Assembly (NCBI RefSeq): GCF_041053055.1
Contig: NZ_CP163443.1
Location: 3,038,001-3,102,000 of the forward strand
Direction of reading: 5' to 3'
DNA from: Streptomyces sp. R41
GTDB taxonomy: Bacteria > Actinomycetota > Actinomycetes > Streptomycetales > Streptomycetaceae
DNA: 64,000 nt
A program made the translations under genes and the position numbers. The notes under the pieces are model-generated. The model was not told the DNA's origin. It made no database searches and worked only from the letters and a program-made list of their open reading frames with translations. Below, in pieces: positions 1 through 9,600 of this stretch (its first letter is position 1; every line of letters starts with the position of its first letter).

Positions 1-587
1 GCCTGCTGGTCCTGGGACTGGGCGGCGGCAGCGTAGGACTGGTCGCCGGCCGCCGCGTACCCGGTGTCGCTGTAGATGCCGTACGAGCCGGTGTCGTCGG
101 GCAGCGGCTGCGGCTCGTACACGGCGGTGGTCTCGGCGGCCGCGGGCTCGCCGGATCCCGGCGGCGTGAACCGGTCGGACGGTGCGGGCGAGAAGACGTC
201 GTCCTCACCGGCGTACTCGTCGTCCTGCTGATAGGCGGCGCCGCCGGTCGCTTCGAGGTCGGAGACCTCCAGCGACGGGTCCTGGTACTCCGGCTCGCCG
301 CGGCGGCGCTTGCTGGGTTTGCCGGGCGCGGAGCGGCCGTTGATGGCCCAGCCCTGGGCGAAGCCACGGCGGAACGACAGGGTGACGTACGTCTGCCCGA
401 CCGCGAAGGCGGCCGCGCCCAGGCCGATGACGACCACGGAGGGCATCAGCACGCCGAGGACCACACCGAGGAAGCCGACGAAGGCGAGCAGCCGGTAGCG
501 CAGCCGCGCCTTGTACTGCAGCAGCACCTCGCCGAGCAGCCACAGCGCGACAATGCCGAACGCGATATAGAGGACCGTCCAGCCCAT
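1..587 (-). CDS. Membrane protein with long acidic tail, 3' end cut by window edge
   Basis: Only the N-terminal part of about 195 residues lies in the window; the gene runs off the left edge. The ATG at 587 opens a protein with two hydrophobic segments, roughly residues 3-20 and 33-62. A short basic stretch (KPSKRRRGE, near residue 88) follows, and then a long hydrophilic tail rich in D, E, G, P, Y and A. This looks like a small anchored protein with a disordered cytoplasmic tail. No catalytic motif is visible. It reads in the same direction as metF upstream, with a 56-base gap, and homologues sit next to metF in Streptomyces (recalled synteny). Function is unknown. Confidence 0.8.
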   Translation of the reverse strand, partial: MGWTVLYIAFGIVALWLLGEVLLQYKARLRYRLLAFVGFLGVVLGVLMPSVVVIGLGAAAFAVGQTYVTLSFRRGFAQGWAINGRSAPGKPSKRRRGEPEYQDPSLEVSDLEATGGAAYQQDDEYAGEDDVFSPAPSDRFTPPGSGEPAAAETTAVYEPQPLPDDTGSYGIYSDTGYAAAGDQSYAAAAQSQDQQ

Positions 588-643
588 GTACGCCCCTCTC
601 CCAGTGGCCGCTACGCAGTCTGTCGTACGCGAGTGCGACCGGT

Positions 644-1576
<933 letters not shown>

Positions 1577-1614
1577 TTAGCCAGGGGGCGCCGGTCCCCC
1601 AACCGGACCGATGT

Positions 1615-1632
1615 GATTTGTCGGATTTGTCG
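1615..1632 (-). promoter_or_regulatory. Tandem 9-bp repeat upstream of metF
   Basis: GATTTGTCG occurs twice in immediate succession, about 50 bases upstream of the metF ATG, and a further TTGTC follows at 1638-1642. Short phased direct repeats like this can be a regulator binding site. No known motif is matched, so this is only a candidate. Confidence 0.3.
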
Positions 1633-1717
1633 ACTTCTTGTCCACCCCTCGGACAATTCTCGGACGCCTGTGCGGGACGGCTGTGCGGGACGGCCGCTCC
1701 GGACGGTCACCGGATGA

Positions 1718-2377
1718 CTATGCGTGACGAAGCCGCTTCGCGAACTCTCCCGCCGCCGCGCCCGGGTCGTCCGCCTCGGTGATCGCCCGTACGACGACGA
1801 CACGCCGGGCGCCCGCCTCCAGCACCTCGTCGAGGTTGCCCAGGTCGATACCGCCGATGGCGAACCAGGGACGGTCGGTGCCCAGCGAGGCCGTGTGACG
1901 GACCAGATCGAGCCCGGGTGCGTGGCGGCCCGGCTTGGTCGGGGTGGGCCAGCAGGGGCCGGTGCAGAAGTAGTCCACGCCCTCCTGGACGGCGGCGGCC
2001 GCGGCCTCGGACTCGGCGTGGGTGGAGCGGCCGATCAGGATGTCGTCGCCGAGGACGGCGCGGGCCGCGGGGACCGGGAGGTCGCCCTGGCCCAGATGCA
2101 GTACGTCGGCGCCGATCGCGTGGGCGACGTCCGCCCGGTCGTTGACCGCGAGGAGCCTGCCGTGGCGTGCGCAGGCGTCCGCGAAGACCTGGAGGTGCTC
2201 CAGCTCCTCGGCCGCCTCCATGCCCTTGTCGCGCAGCTGCACGATGTCGACCCCGCCCTCAAGGACGGCGTCCAGGAACTCGGCGAGGTCTCCCTGGCGC
2301 TTGCGGGCATCCGTGCACAGGTAGACGCGGGCGTCGGCGAGCTGGGCGCGTGCGGTGGCGGCGGCGTTCTCGGGCAT
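1718..2377 (-). CDS. thiE: Thiamine-phosphate synthase
   Basis: ThiE joins HMP-PP and the thiazole phosphate to give thiamine phosphate. The 219-residue protein shows VQLRDK near residue 46 (phosphate and pyrimidine binding), LAVNDR, and the [14 protein letters not shown] loop that grips pyrophosphate, followed by FAIGGI. The ATG at 2377 is chosen because GGGGGA lies about eight bases upstream; an extended reading adds 24 Arg/Pro-rich residues without homology. It is separated from thiO-thiS-thiG by three genes and runs in the opposite direction. I see no TPP riboswitch in front of it, so its control probably differs from that of the thiOSG operon. Confidence 0.95.
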   Translation of the reverse strand: MPENAAATARAQLADARVYLCTDARKRQGDLAEFLDAVLEGGVDIVQLRDKGMEAAEELEHLQVFADACARHGRLLAVNDRADVAHAIGADVLHLGQGDLPVPAARAVLGDDILIGRSTHAESEAAAAAVQEGVDYFCTGPCWPTPTKPGRHAPGLDLVRHTASLGTDRPWFAIGGIDLGNLDEVLEAGARRVVVVRAITEADDPGAAAGEFAKRLRHA

Positions 2378-2400
2378 GCGTGTATCCCCCGTTGTCGGTG

Positions 2401-2529
2401 CGTACGGACCACGGTGGACCGGTGGCCTTGCGGCGCGCGTACGGATCACGATGGCCCGGTGGCCTTGCGGCGCGTACGGACCACGATGGCCCGTGGCCTT
2501 TCGGCCCGGTGCCGGCCGTGGTCCGTACG
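2401..2529. repeat. Three imperfect 35-37 bp direct repeats closed by an inverted copy
   Basis: CGTACGGA(C/T)CACG recurs at 2401, 2438 and 2473, each time followed by a TGG-CC-GGTGGCCTTGCGGC-like stretch. The array ends with CCGTGGTCCGTACG at 2516-2529, the exact reverse complement of 2401-2414. It fills the gap between thiE and the upstream gene on the same strand, so it would be transcribed and could fold into a large stem. Confidence 0.8.
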
Positions 2530-2545
2530 CCGGACGGTTGTCAGG

Positions 2546-2911
2546 TCAGACGGCGAGCGCCTGGGCGCGGCGCTTCACCTCCGTGCCGCGATTCTCGCTC
2601 AGAGCCTGCGCGGGGGTGCCGGGCAGGGTCGGGTCGGGGGTGAAGAGCCACTCGAGCATCTCTTCGTCGGTGAAGCCGTCGTCCCGCAGGAGCGTCAAGG
2701 TGCCGGACAGGCCCTTGACGACCTTGTCCCCGTCGATGAAGGCGGCGGGGACGTGCAGCGCGCGGTTCTCACCACGGCGTACGGCGATCAGCTGGCCCTC
2801 CTTGACCAGCTGCCGGACGCGGGTCACCTCGACGCCGAGCTGTTCGGCGATGTCGGGGAGGGTGAGCCAGGCGGGGACGAGAGCATCGATCTTTGCGTCA
2901 ATCTCGGTCAC
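2546..2911 (-). CDS. Rv2175c-family DNA-binding protein
   Basis: The 121-residue protein begins VTEIDAKIDALVPAWLTLPDI. It has an N-terminal helix-turn-helix (LPDIAEQLGVEVTRVRQLV, about residues 18-36), a basic wing with LIAVRRGENRA, and an LLRDDGFTDEEMLEWLF C-terminal segment typical of the Rv2175c family. The GTG at 2911 is the start that keeps this N-terminus; upstream in-frame sequence is low-complexity. In M. tuberculosis the family member is a DNA-binding substrate of the Ser/Thr kinase PknL encoded beside it (established knowledge). Here a PASTA kinase lies 4.4 kb away, so regulation by that kinase is plausible but inferred. DNA targets are unknown. Confidence 0.85.
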   Translation of the reverse strand: MTEIDAKIDALVPAWLTLPDIAEQLGVEVTRVRQLVKEGQLIAVRRGENRALHVPAAFIDGDKVVKGLSGTLTLLRDDGFTDEEMLEWLFTPDPTLPGTPAQALSENRGTEVKRRAQALAV

Positions 2912-2938
2912 GGGACAAGCCTGCCATCCCGGACTGAC

Positions 2939-2953
2939 ACTCGGTACCCGAGT
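2939..2953. promoter_or_regulatory. Palindrome upstream of the Rv2175c-type gene
   Basis: ACTCGG-TAC-CCGAGT is a perfect 6-3-6 inverted repeat whose near edge is 28 bases upstream of the GTG at 2911. It is a candidate operator, possibly for autoregulation. No known consensus is matched with certainty. Confidence 0.35.
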
Positions 2954-3107
2954 CCCGCCCGGGCCGGGGTCCCACGCTCGTGCGATCGGGTGGGTTTCGG
3001 CCGCTCGGCACCGCCGGAAAGCGCGGTCGGGGGGACGCCCCGTCACGCCGAAACGATCGCGGGGCTCCGCCGAACCGGTGCATCCTCCGGTGGCGTAGAA
3101 GTCTCGG

Positions 3108-4343
3108 CTACGCCGCCGTCGCCGCCTTCAGCGGTTTCGACGGGTCCGTCAGAAGTTCCGGGTTCATCGGGGTGCCCGCCTCGATGAGTCGGCGGCCCTG
3201 GGCCAGATCCCTCGGTCGGCCCACCGCCAGCAGGGCGACCAATCGGGTGTCGCGGAGCCAGCAGACCGTCCAGGCGGCGCCGGAGGGGTCGCCGCGCCAG
3301 AGGGTCGTGTCGGCGGGGGCGTGGTGGCCGACGTACTGGACGAAACGGCCGAACTGCTCGGACCAGAAGTACGGGACGGGGTCGTACGCGGCGGGGGCCT
3401 CGCCGATGATGTTCGCGGCGACCGTACGCGGGCCCTGCAGGGCGTTGTCCCAGTGGTGGACCAGAAGGCGGTCCTCGTACCTTCCCGAAGGGAAGGAGGC
3501 GCAGTCACCGACCGCGTAGACGTCCGGTACGGAGGTGCGCAGATGGTCGTCGGCCACCACCTCACGGTGGGCGCCGAGCGCGATCCCGGAGCCGGCCAGC
3601 CAGGCGGTCGCGGGGCGTGCGCCGATTCCGACGACCACGGCGCCCGCGGGCACCCGGGAGCCGTCGTCCAGCACCACCGCGCCGGGCTCGATGCGCTCCA
3701 CGCGCGCGTGCGTACGCAGCGAGGCCCCGCTGTCCGCGTACCAGGCCGCCATCGGCGCGGCCACCTCGGCGGGCAGCGCGCCGGCGAGCGGCCGGTCGGC
3801 GGCCTCGACGACCGTCACCGCGCACCCCGCCTCGCGCGCCGCCGTGGCGAACTCGGCGCCGATCCAGCCGGCCCCGACGACCACGATGTCGTGCTGCTGG
3901 GCGAGGACGGGGCGCAGCCGCTCGGCGTCGTCCAGGGTGCGCAGCAGATGGACCCCGGGCACGCCCTCCGCGCCTGGCAGCTGAATCGGTTCCGCGCCGG
4001 TCGCGATCACCAGGACGTCGTACGGCTCGGGCCCGGTCTCGGTGTCCAGCTCATGGTCCTCGGGGCGTACGCCGAGCGCCTCGCGTCCGAGCTGCAGTTC
4101 GATGTCCAGTGCCTCGAAGTCGACGTCGAAGGCGGAGCCCTCGGCCTTGCCGAGCAGTACGGCCTTGGACAGCGGCGGCCGGTCGTACGGCTGATGGGGC
4201 TCCGCGCCGATCAGCGTCACGCTGCCGGTGAAGCCCTGTTCACGCAGGGCGACCGCGGTCTGCACACCGGCCATGCCCGCGCCCACGACGACGACTCGCT
4301 GTGCCGTACGCCCCTGCGCCTGCGCCTGCGTCTGCTCGCTCAC
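3108..4343 (-). CDS. NAD(P)/FAD-dependent oxidoreductase, ferredoxin-reductase type
   Basis: The product (411 residues from the GTG at 4343) has two Rossmann dinucleotide sites. VVVGAGMAGVQTAVALREQG near the N-terminus binds FAD, and IVVVGAGWIGAEFATAAREAG in the middle binds NAD(P)H. VYAVGDCASF is the second FAD signature, and a C-terminal reductase domain begins near PYFWSEQFGRFVQYVG. This is the layout of rhodocoxin, putidaredoxin and BphA4-type reductases, which pass electrons from NAD(P)H to a [2Fe-2S] ferredoxin. No ferredoxin or oxygenase gene is adjacent, so the partner is unknown. A TTG at 4367 could extend the protein by eight residues, but it lies inside a palindrome, so the GTG is preferred. 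Confidence 0.88.
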   Translation of the reverse strand: MSEQTQAQAQGRTAQRVVVVGAGMAGVQTAVALREQGFTGSVTLIGAEPHQPYDRPPLSKAVLLGKAEGSAFDVDFEALDIELQLGREALGVRPEDHELDTETGPEPYDVLVIATGAEPIQLPGAEGVPGVHLLRTLDDAERLRPVLAQQHDIVVVGAGWIGAEFATAAREAGCAVTVVEAADRPLAGALPAEVAAPMAAWYADSGASLRTHARVERIEPGAVVLDDGSRVPAGAVVVGIGARPATAWLAGSGIALGAHREVVADDHLRTSVPDVYAVGDCASFPSGRYEDRLLVHHWDNALQGPRTVAANIIGEAPAAYDPVPYFWSEQFGRFVQYVGHHAPADTTLWRGDPSGAAWTVCWLRDTRLVALLAVGRPRDLAQGRRLIEAGTPMNPELLTDPSKPLKAATAA

Positions 4344-4360
4344 CTGATCACCATAGACAA

Positions 4361-4375
4361 CTGACAAATTGTCAG
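4361..4375. promoter_or_regulatory. Perfect palindrome before the oxidoreductase gene
   Basis: CTGACAA-A-TTGTCAG is a 7-1-7 inverted repeat starting 18 bases upstream of the GTG at 4343. Symmetry, size and place fit an operator for a dimeric repressor of the TetR or MarR kind. The regulator is not in the adjacent genes. Confidence 0.45.
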
Positions 4376-4428
4376 TCAGGGGACGTGCTCAGTGACCTGT
4401 TGCACATTGCACGTCCCTCTTCCACCGC

Positions 4429-4788
4429 TCACCCGTCCACTTCTCCCGCTTTTTCCACTTCTTCCACCACGCTCGTCCCGCTGCCCGTCTGCGACTCCCA
4501 TTCCCAGGTCTCCTCCAGGCGTACGCGCCCGTCGGGCAGTTCGACCACGCGGGACACGCAGTGCCCCGACGAGGTGCCGCCGTCGCGCTTCAGCTGCACG
4601 TACCGGAAGTCGAGGCGGTCACCCTCACGAGTACCCACGAGATGTCCGCGTACGACATCGCCGCCCGCGTACTCGGCGCAGATCTCGCCGTCCTTCTCGT
4701 GGTACGTGAACCGGGTGCGGGTGCCCACCTGACCTGGTGCCTGGTCGGCGACCGGGGCGAGGACGAGGCCGTCGAGCGAGCGGGGCAT
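4429..4788 (-). CDS. Small conserved protein of unknown function
   Basis: The 119-residue protein starts MPRSLDGLVLAPVADQAPGQ at the ATG at 4788, with GGGAG about 12 bases upstream. It is made of beta-rich segments (TRFTYHEKDGEICAEYAGG, LDFRYVQLKRDGG, CVSRVVELPDGRVRLEETWEW) and ends in an acidic tail. The pattern resembles small bacterial proteins sometimes labelled N-acetylglutamate synthase in databases; I regard that label as unreliable because no acetyltransferase motif is visible. It runs divergently from the TPP riboswitch and thiO. A lipocalin-like or single beta-barrel fold is a guess. Confidence 0.75.
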   Translation of the reverse strand: MPRSLDGLVLAPVADQAPGQVGTRTRFTYHEKDGEICAEYAGGDVVRGHLVGTREGDRLDFRYVQLKRDGGTSSGHCVSRVVELPDGRVRLEETWEWESQTGSGTSVVEEVEKAGEVDG

Positions 4789-4847
4789 GGGCGGAGGCTC
4801 CCTTACTGAGACAGCCGGCGGCGGGCTAGGGTGGCCAACGTAAAGCA

Positions 4848-4938
4848 CTCGCGGGAGCCCGGACGCACCGGGCTGAGAGGGAGGCTGGGACGGCCTCCGA
4901 CCGTACGAACCTGATCCGGGTCATGCCGGCGAAGGGAG
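4848..4938 (+). ncRNA. TPP riboswitch (THI element)
   Basis: The leader of thiO contains the THI-box blocks in the right order: GCGGGAGCCC near 4851, GGGCTGAGAGGG at 4870-4881, a variable stem, then GAACCTGATCCGGGTCATGC at about 4907-4926 and GGCGAAGGGAGGG. These are the conserved CUGAGA and CCUGAUCCGGUUAAUGC-type strands of the thiamine pyrophosphate aptamer. The aptamer's 3' strand runs into the GGGAGGGG Shine-Dalgarno of thiO, whose ATG is at 4952. Translational control by sequestering that site is therefore likely. Confidence 0.95.
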
Positions 4939-4951
4939 GGGCTGGACGCCC

Positions 4952-6118
4952 ATGTCGCCTACACGTACGTCAGACGTCCTCGTCATCGGGGGCGGAATCA
5001 TCGGGCTCGTGACGGCCTGGCGGGCCGCGCAACGCGGGTTCACCACCGCCCTCGTGGATCCCGAACCGGGCGGCGGAGCGGCCCAGGTCGCGGCCGGAAT
5101 GCTCGCCGCCGTCACCGAACTGCACTACGGCGAGCAGACCCTGCTGGGCCTCAACCTCGCCTCCGCGCGCCGCTATCCGGACTTCGCCGCCGAACTCACG
5201 GAAGCCACGGGCCAAGACCTCGGCTACCGCCAGTGCGGCACACTGGCCGTCGCACTGGACGCCGACGACCGCGCCCATCTGCGTGAACTGCACGCCCTGC
5301 AAAGCCAGTCGGGGCTCGACTCGGAGTGGCTGAGCGGGCGCGAGTGCCGCCGTCTGGAGCCGATGCTCGCACCCGGCGTACGCGGCGGTCTGCGGGTCGA
5401 CGGCGACCACCAGGTCGATCCGCGCCGACTCGCCAAGGCCCTGGTCACGGCGTGCGAGCGGGCCGGAGTGGTGTTCCACCGGACCTGGGCGGAGCGGCTG
5501 AGCGTCGTACGGGACCGTGCCGCCGGAGTCGTCACCACGGACGGCACCGAGCCGGCCGCGGGCCAGATCGTGCTCGCCGGGGGCAGCCTCAGCGGGCGTC
5601 TGGCGGGCGTTCCCGACGACGTCCTGCCGCCCGTGCGCCCCGTGAAGGGGCAGGTGCTGCGGCTGACCGTGCCGAATCGGTACGCGCCCTTCCTGAGCCG
5701 TACCGTCCGCGCCGTCGTGCGCGGGAGCCAGGTCTATCTGGTGCCGCGCGAGAACGGCGAGCTCGTCGTGGGCGCGACCAGCGAAGAACTGGGCTGGGAC
5801 ACGACGGTGACCGCGGGCGGCGTGTACGAGCTGCTGCGCGACGCCCATGAGCTGGTCCCCGGGATCACCGAGCTGCCGCTCACGGAGACCCGGGCGGGGC
5901 TGCGCCCCGGCTCACCCGACAACGCGCCGCTCCTCGGACCGACCGAGCTGGACGGCCTCCTCCTCGCCACCGGGCACTACCGCAACGGTGTGCTCCTCAC
6001 GCCCATCACCGGTGACGCGATGGCGCACGTGCTGACCACCGGTGAACTCCCCGACGTGGCCCGCCCCTTCACTCCACGGCGCTTCGGCGCCGCCGCCCTC
6101 ACGGAGCAGCCCGCATGA
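4952..6118 (+). CDS. thiO: Glycine oxidase ThiO
   Basis: ThiO is a FAD enzyme that oxidises glycine to iminoglycine, the dehydroglycine donor for the thiazole ring of thiamine in aerobic bacteria. The 388-residue protein opens with the DVLVIGGGIIGLVTAWRAAQ dinucleotide site and has the DAO-family GNGHYRNG-type end as LLLATGHYRNGVLL near residue 340, with VYLVPRENGELVVGATSEE in the substrate half. The ATG at 4952 follows the GGGAGGGG of the TPP riboswitch. Its stop overlaps the thiS start by four bases (ATGA), so thiO-thiS-thiG form a translationally coupled operon under TPP control. Confidence 0.94.
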   Translation: MSPTRTSDVLVIGGGIIGLVTAWRAAQRGFTTALVDPEPGGGAAQVAAGMLAAVTELHYGEQTLLGLNLASARRYPDFAAELTEATGQDLGYRQCGTLAVALDADDRAHLRELHALQSQSGLDSEWLSGRECRRLEPMLAPGVRGGLRVDGDHQVDPRRLAKALVTACERAGVVFHRTWAERLSVVRDRAAGVVTTDGTEPAAGQIVLAGGSLSGRLAGVPDDVLPPVRPVKGQVLRLTVPNRYAPFLSRTVRAVVRGSQVYLVPRENGELVVGATSEELGWDTTVTAGGVYELLRDAHELVPGITELPLTETRAGLRPGSPDNAPLLGPTELDGLLLATGHYRNGVLLTPITGDAMAHVLTTGELPDVARPFTPRRFGAAALTEQPA

Positions 6119-6315
6119 ACATCTTCGTCAACGGAGAGCGGCAGCGGATCGCCTCGGGTACCGCTCTCGACACACTCGTCGCGGCCCTCACCGCCGCTCC
6201 GTCCGGCGTGGCCGCCGCCCTCAACGAAACCGTCGTCCCGCGCGCGCAGTGGTCGTCCACTGCCCTCTCCGAGGGAGACCGCGTCGAAGTCCTCACCGCC
6301 GTCCAAGGAGGCTGA
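6115..6315 (+). CDS. thiS: Sulfur carrier protein ThiS
   Basis: This 66-residue ubiquitin-like protein ends in the diagnostic VQGG. The terminal Gly is adenylated and turned into a thiocarboxylate that donates sulfur to the thiazole in ThiG. The N-terminal MNIFVNGERQRIASGTALDTL matches the ThiS beta-grasp start. It overlaps thiO by four bases and lies four bases before thiG. No thiF is in the operon, so the adenylating enzyme must be encoded elsewhere. Confidence 0.95.
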   Translation: MNIFVNGERQRIASGTALDTLVAALTAAPSGVAAALNETVVPRAQWSSTALSEGDRVEVLTAVQGG

Positions 6316-7113
<798 letters not shown>

Positions 7114-7336
7114 GCACCCGGCCCAGCGGGGGTCTCCCGCCCACGCACCACTCGTTTCCGGTTGGCTGGGAAGTGCGGGTCTCCTCTGGGGCGATCTCGC
7201 CGTGCCCGGCCGCGGCCGGGCTCGCGGCGGCGGGGCCTCTCTTCGACGTCCGCGCATGCGTGCGATGTGCGTCACAGGTCGGCTGCAGTCGCGCTCCGGT
7301 ATCGGCCGAACGGGGCGTCGTGACAGTGGCGGCTCG

Positions 7337-7350
7337 TACACTCACCTGCG
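7337..7350 (+). promoter_or_regulatory. Likely leaderless promoter of the PASTA kinase gene
   Basis: TACACT at 7337-7342 resembles a -10 hexamer and ends seven bases before the GTG at 7350. No Shine-Dalgarno lies in between. The transcript probably begins at or next to the start codon, giving a leaderless mRNA, which is common in actinobacteria. No convincing -35 element was found. Confidence 0.4.
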
Positions 7351-9293
7351 TGGATACGACCCTTCAGGACCCGCTTGTCGGGCAGGTGCTCGACGGCCGC
7401 TATCGCGTAGACGCACGGATCGCGGTCGGCGGGATGGCCACGGTCTACAGGGCCCTGGACACCCGTCTCGACCGCGTGCTCGCGCTCAAGGTGATGCACC
7501 CGACGCTGGCCGCCGACGGCTCGTTCGTCGAGCGTTTCATCCGCGAGGCCAAGTCGGTGGCCCGGCTCGCGCACCCCAATGTGGTGCAGGTCTTCGACCA
7601 GGGGGCGGACGGGTCGTACGTCTATCTGGCCATGGAGTACATCGCCGGGTGCACCCTGCGCGACGTACTGCGCGACCGCGGCGCCCTGCAGCCGCGGGCC
7701 GCGCTCGACATCCTGGAGCCGGTGCTCGCCGCCCTCGGCGCCGCGCACCGCGCCGGATTCGTGCACCGCGACATGAAGCCGGAGAACGTCCTCATAGGGG
7801 ACGACGGCCGGGTCAAGGTGGCGGACTTCGGTCTCGTACGGGCCGTGGACACCGTGACGAACACGACGGGGGCCGTCCTCGGCACCGTCTCGTACCTCGC
7901 TCCCGAGCAGATCGAGCACGGCACCGCCGACCCCCGCGTCGACGTCTACGCGTGCGGGGTCGTCCTCTACGAAATGCTCACCGGCGACAAGCCGCACTCC
8001 GGGGACTCCCCCGCCCAGGTGCTCTACCAGCACCTGCACGCGGACGTGCCGCCGCCGTCGGCCGCCGTGCCGGGGATGCCGTACGAGCTCGACGAGCTGG
8101 TCGCCACGGCGACCGCCCGCAATCCCGAAGTGCGCCCGCACGACGCGGTGGCGCTGCTCGGCCAGGTGCTTCAGGCGCGCGCGGGGCTCACCGCCGAGCA
8201 GCTCGACGCCGTCCCGCCGGGGGCCCTCGCCATGGGCCACGACAACGCCGAGGACCGTACGAGTGTGATCCCGCGCTCGCTGTCCGTACCGCGGCCGCTG
8301 CCCGTGAACGAGGACGACGAGAACGGCGCACTCAACCGGACGAGCCGGTTCGAGCAGAGCAGTCCGTTCACGTCCGGGCAGGCCGCTCCGTCCCGGCGTG
8401 CCGCGCGGCCCCGCCGCGGGATGCTGGCGATCGTCGCCGCCATCGTGCTGGTGCTGGGCCTCGGTGCCGGCGTCTGGTACATCAACTCCGGCCAGTTCAC
8501 CAAGGTCCCGCCGATCCTCGCGAAGACCCAGACCGAGGCCAAGGACCGGCTGACGCAGGCCGGGCTCGATGTCGGTCAGGTCAAGCACCAGTACAGCGAC
8601 ACCGTGAAGCGCGGCACCGTCATCAGCACCGACCCCGAGGTCGGCGCCCGGATCCGTGACAACGACTCCGTGACGCTGACCATCTCGGACGGCCCGGAGA
8701 CGGTGAAGGTGCCCGCCCTGAAGGGCTTCGCCCTGTTCAAGGCGAAGGAAGTGCTGAAGGGCGACGGCCTCGCCGCGGGCATGGTCACCCGGGAGTTCAA
8801 CGAGGACGTGCCCAAGGGCTTTGTGATCAGCACGGATCCGGCAGCGGGCACCGAGCGACACGCGGGTTCGGCCATCGCGCTCGTCGTCAGCAAGGGCAGC
8901 CCGGTGGAGGTGCCCGAGGTCACCGGCGCGTCAGTGGAGGACGCCACGGCGGAGCTCGAGGACTCGGGTCTGAAGGTGAAGATCTCCTCGGAGCGGGTCA
9001 ACTCGGAGTTCGACAAGGGCCAGATCGCCGAGCAGTCGCCGGCGGCGGGTCGCGAGGTCGCCACCGGCGACACGGTGACGCTGACGATCTCCAAGGGCCC
9101 CGAGATGGTCGAGGTCCCGGACGTCGTGGGCGACAGCGTGGACGACGCGAAGCAGAAGCTGGAGGCCGCCGGGTTCAAGGTCAACGAGGACCGGGGTCTG
9201 CTCGGGCTCTTCGGGGACCACGTCAAGAGCCAGTCGGTGGACGGCGGCGAGACGGCGCCCAAGGGCTCGACGATCACCATCGAGATCCGCTGA
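7350..9293 (+). CDS. Transmembrane Ser/Thr protein kinase with four PASTA domains
   Basis: This is a 647-residue PknB-type receptor kinase. The cytoplasmic kinase domain spans about residues 10-280, with Gly loop VGGMATVYRALD, Lys in LALKVM, catalytic HRDMKPENVL, DFGLVRAVD and an activation loop containing TVTNTTGAVLGT before APEQ. A basic linker leads to one membrane helix (about residues 358-374, MLAIVAAIVLVLGLGAGVWY). Four PASTA repeats follow outside the cell, each ending in a SDG, SKG or similar motif; these bind peptidoglycan fragments in this family. It likely links wall status to phosphorylation of division or envelope targets. A 39-bp repeat array starts at its last codons. Confidence 0.95.
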   Translation: MDTTLQDPLVGQVLDGRYRVDARIAVGGMATVYRALDTRLDRVLALKVMHPTLAADGSFVERFIREAKSVARLAHPNVVQVFDQGADGSYVYLAMEYIAGCTLRDVLRDRGALQPRAALDILEPVLAALGAAHRAGFVHRDMKPENVLIGDDGRVKVADFGLVRAVDTVTNTTGAVLGTVSYLAPEQIEHGTADPRVDVYACGVVLYEMLTGDKPHSGDSPAQVLYQHLHADVPPPSAAVPGMPYELDELVATATARNPEVRPHDAVALLGQVLQARAGLTAEQLDAVPPGALAMGHDNAEDRTSVIPRSLSVPRPLPVNEDDENGALNRTSRFEQSSPFTSGQAAPSRRAARPRRGMLAIVAAIVLVLGLGAGVWYINSGQFTKVPPILAKTQTEAKDRLTQAGLDVGQVKHQYSDTVKRGTVISTDPEVGARIRDNDSVTLTISDGPETVKVPALKGFALFKAKEVLKGDGLAAGMVTREFNEDVPKGFVISTDPAAGTERHAGSAIALVVSKGSPVEVPEVTGASVEDATAELEDSGLKVKISSERVNSEFDKGQIAEQSPAAGREVATGDTVTLTISKGPEMVEVPDVVGDSVDDAKQKLEAAGFKVNEDRGLLGLFGDHVKSQSVDGGETAPKGSTITIEIR

Positions 9294-9560
9294 ACCCCCG
9301 GGACCGGGACCGTCGGCTTAGAGATCCACTGAACCCCCGGGACCGGGACCGTCGGCTTCGAGATCCACTGAACCCCCGGGACCGGGACCGTCGGCTTAGA
9401 GATCCACTGAACCCCCGGGAGCGGGACCGTCGGCTTCGAGATCCGCTGAACCCCCGGGACCCAGGCCACCGGCTTCGAGATCCGCTGAGCCCCCGGGACC
9501 GGGACCGTCGGCTTCGAGATCCGCTGAGCCGTCGGGACCGAAGCCGCGGCTTCGAGGTCC
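9282..9560. repeat. 39-bp tandem repeat array starting at the kinase stop codon
   Basis: The word GAGATCC(A/G)CTGA marks each unit and recurs at 9282, 9321, 9360, 9399, 9438, 9477 and 9516, exactly 39 bp apart, with a decayed copy at 9554. The first copy is the genuine 3' end of the kinase gene (codons for Glu-Ile-Arg, then TGA), so the duplicated unit carries the stop codon. Units differ by a few substitutions. The CCCCCGGGACCGGGACCG core could form hairpins. The array fills the whole gap before the next gene at 9601. Confidence 0.95.
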
Positions 9561-9600
9561 GGCGACGGGACGCCGGGGAGCACGTGACACCCTGAAGGGT

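Noticed and set aside
7272..8861. Long antisense reading frame over the kinase gene
   Set aside because: High GC content leaves few stop codons on the opposite strand. The frame has no recognisable domain and the wrong codon-position bias; similar shadows lie over most genes here.
9282..9583. Antisense Ser/Arg/Gly-rich repeat protein across the 39-bp array
   Set aside because: The 39-bp period is a multiple of three, so an open frame arises automatically. No start with a Shine-Dalgarno site or homologous domain is seen.
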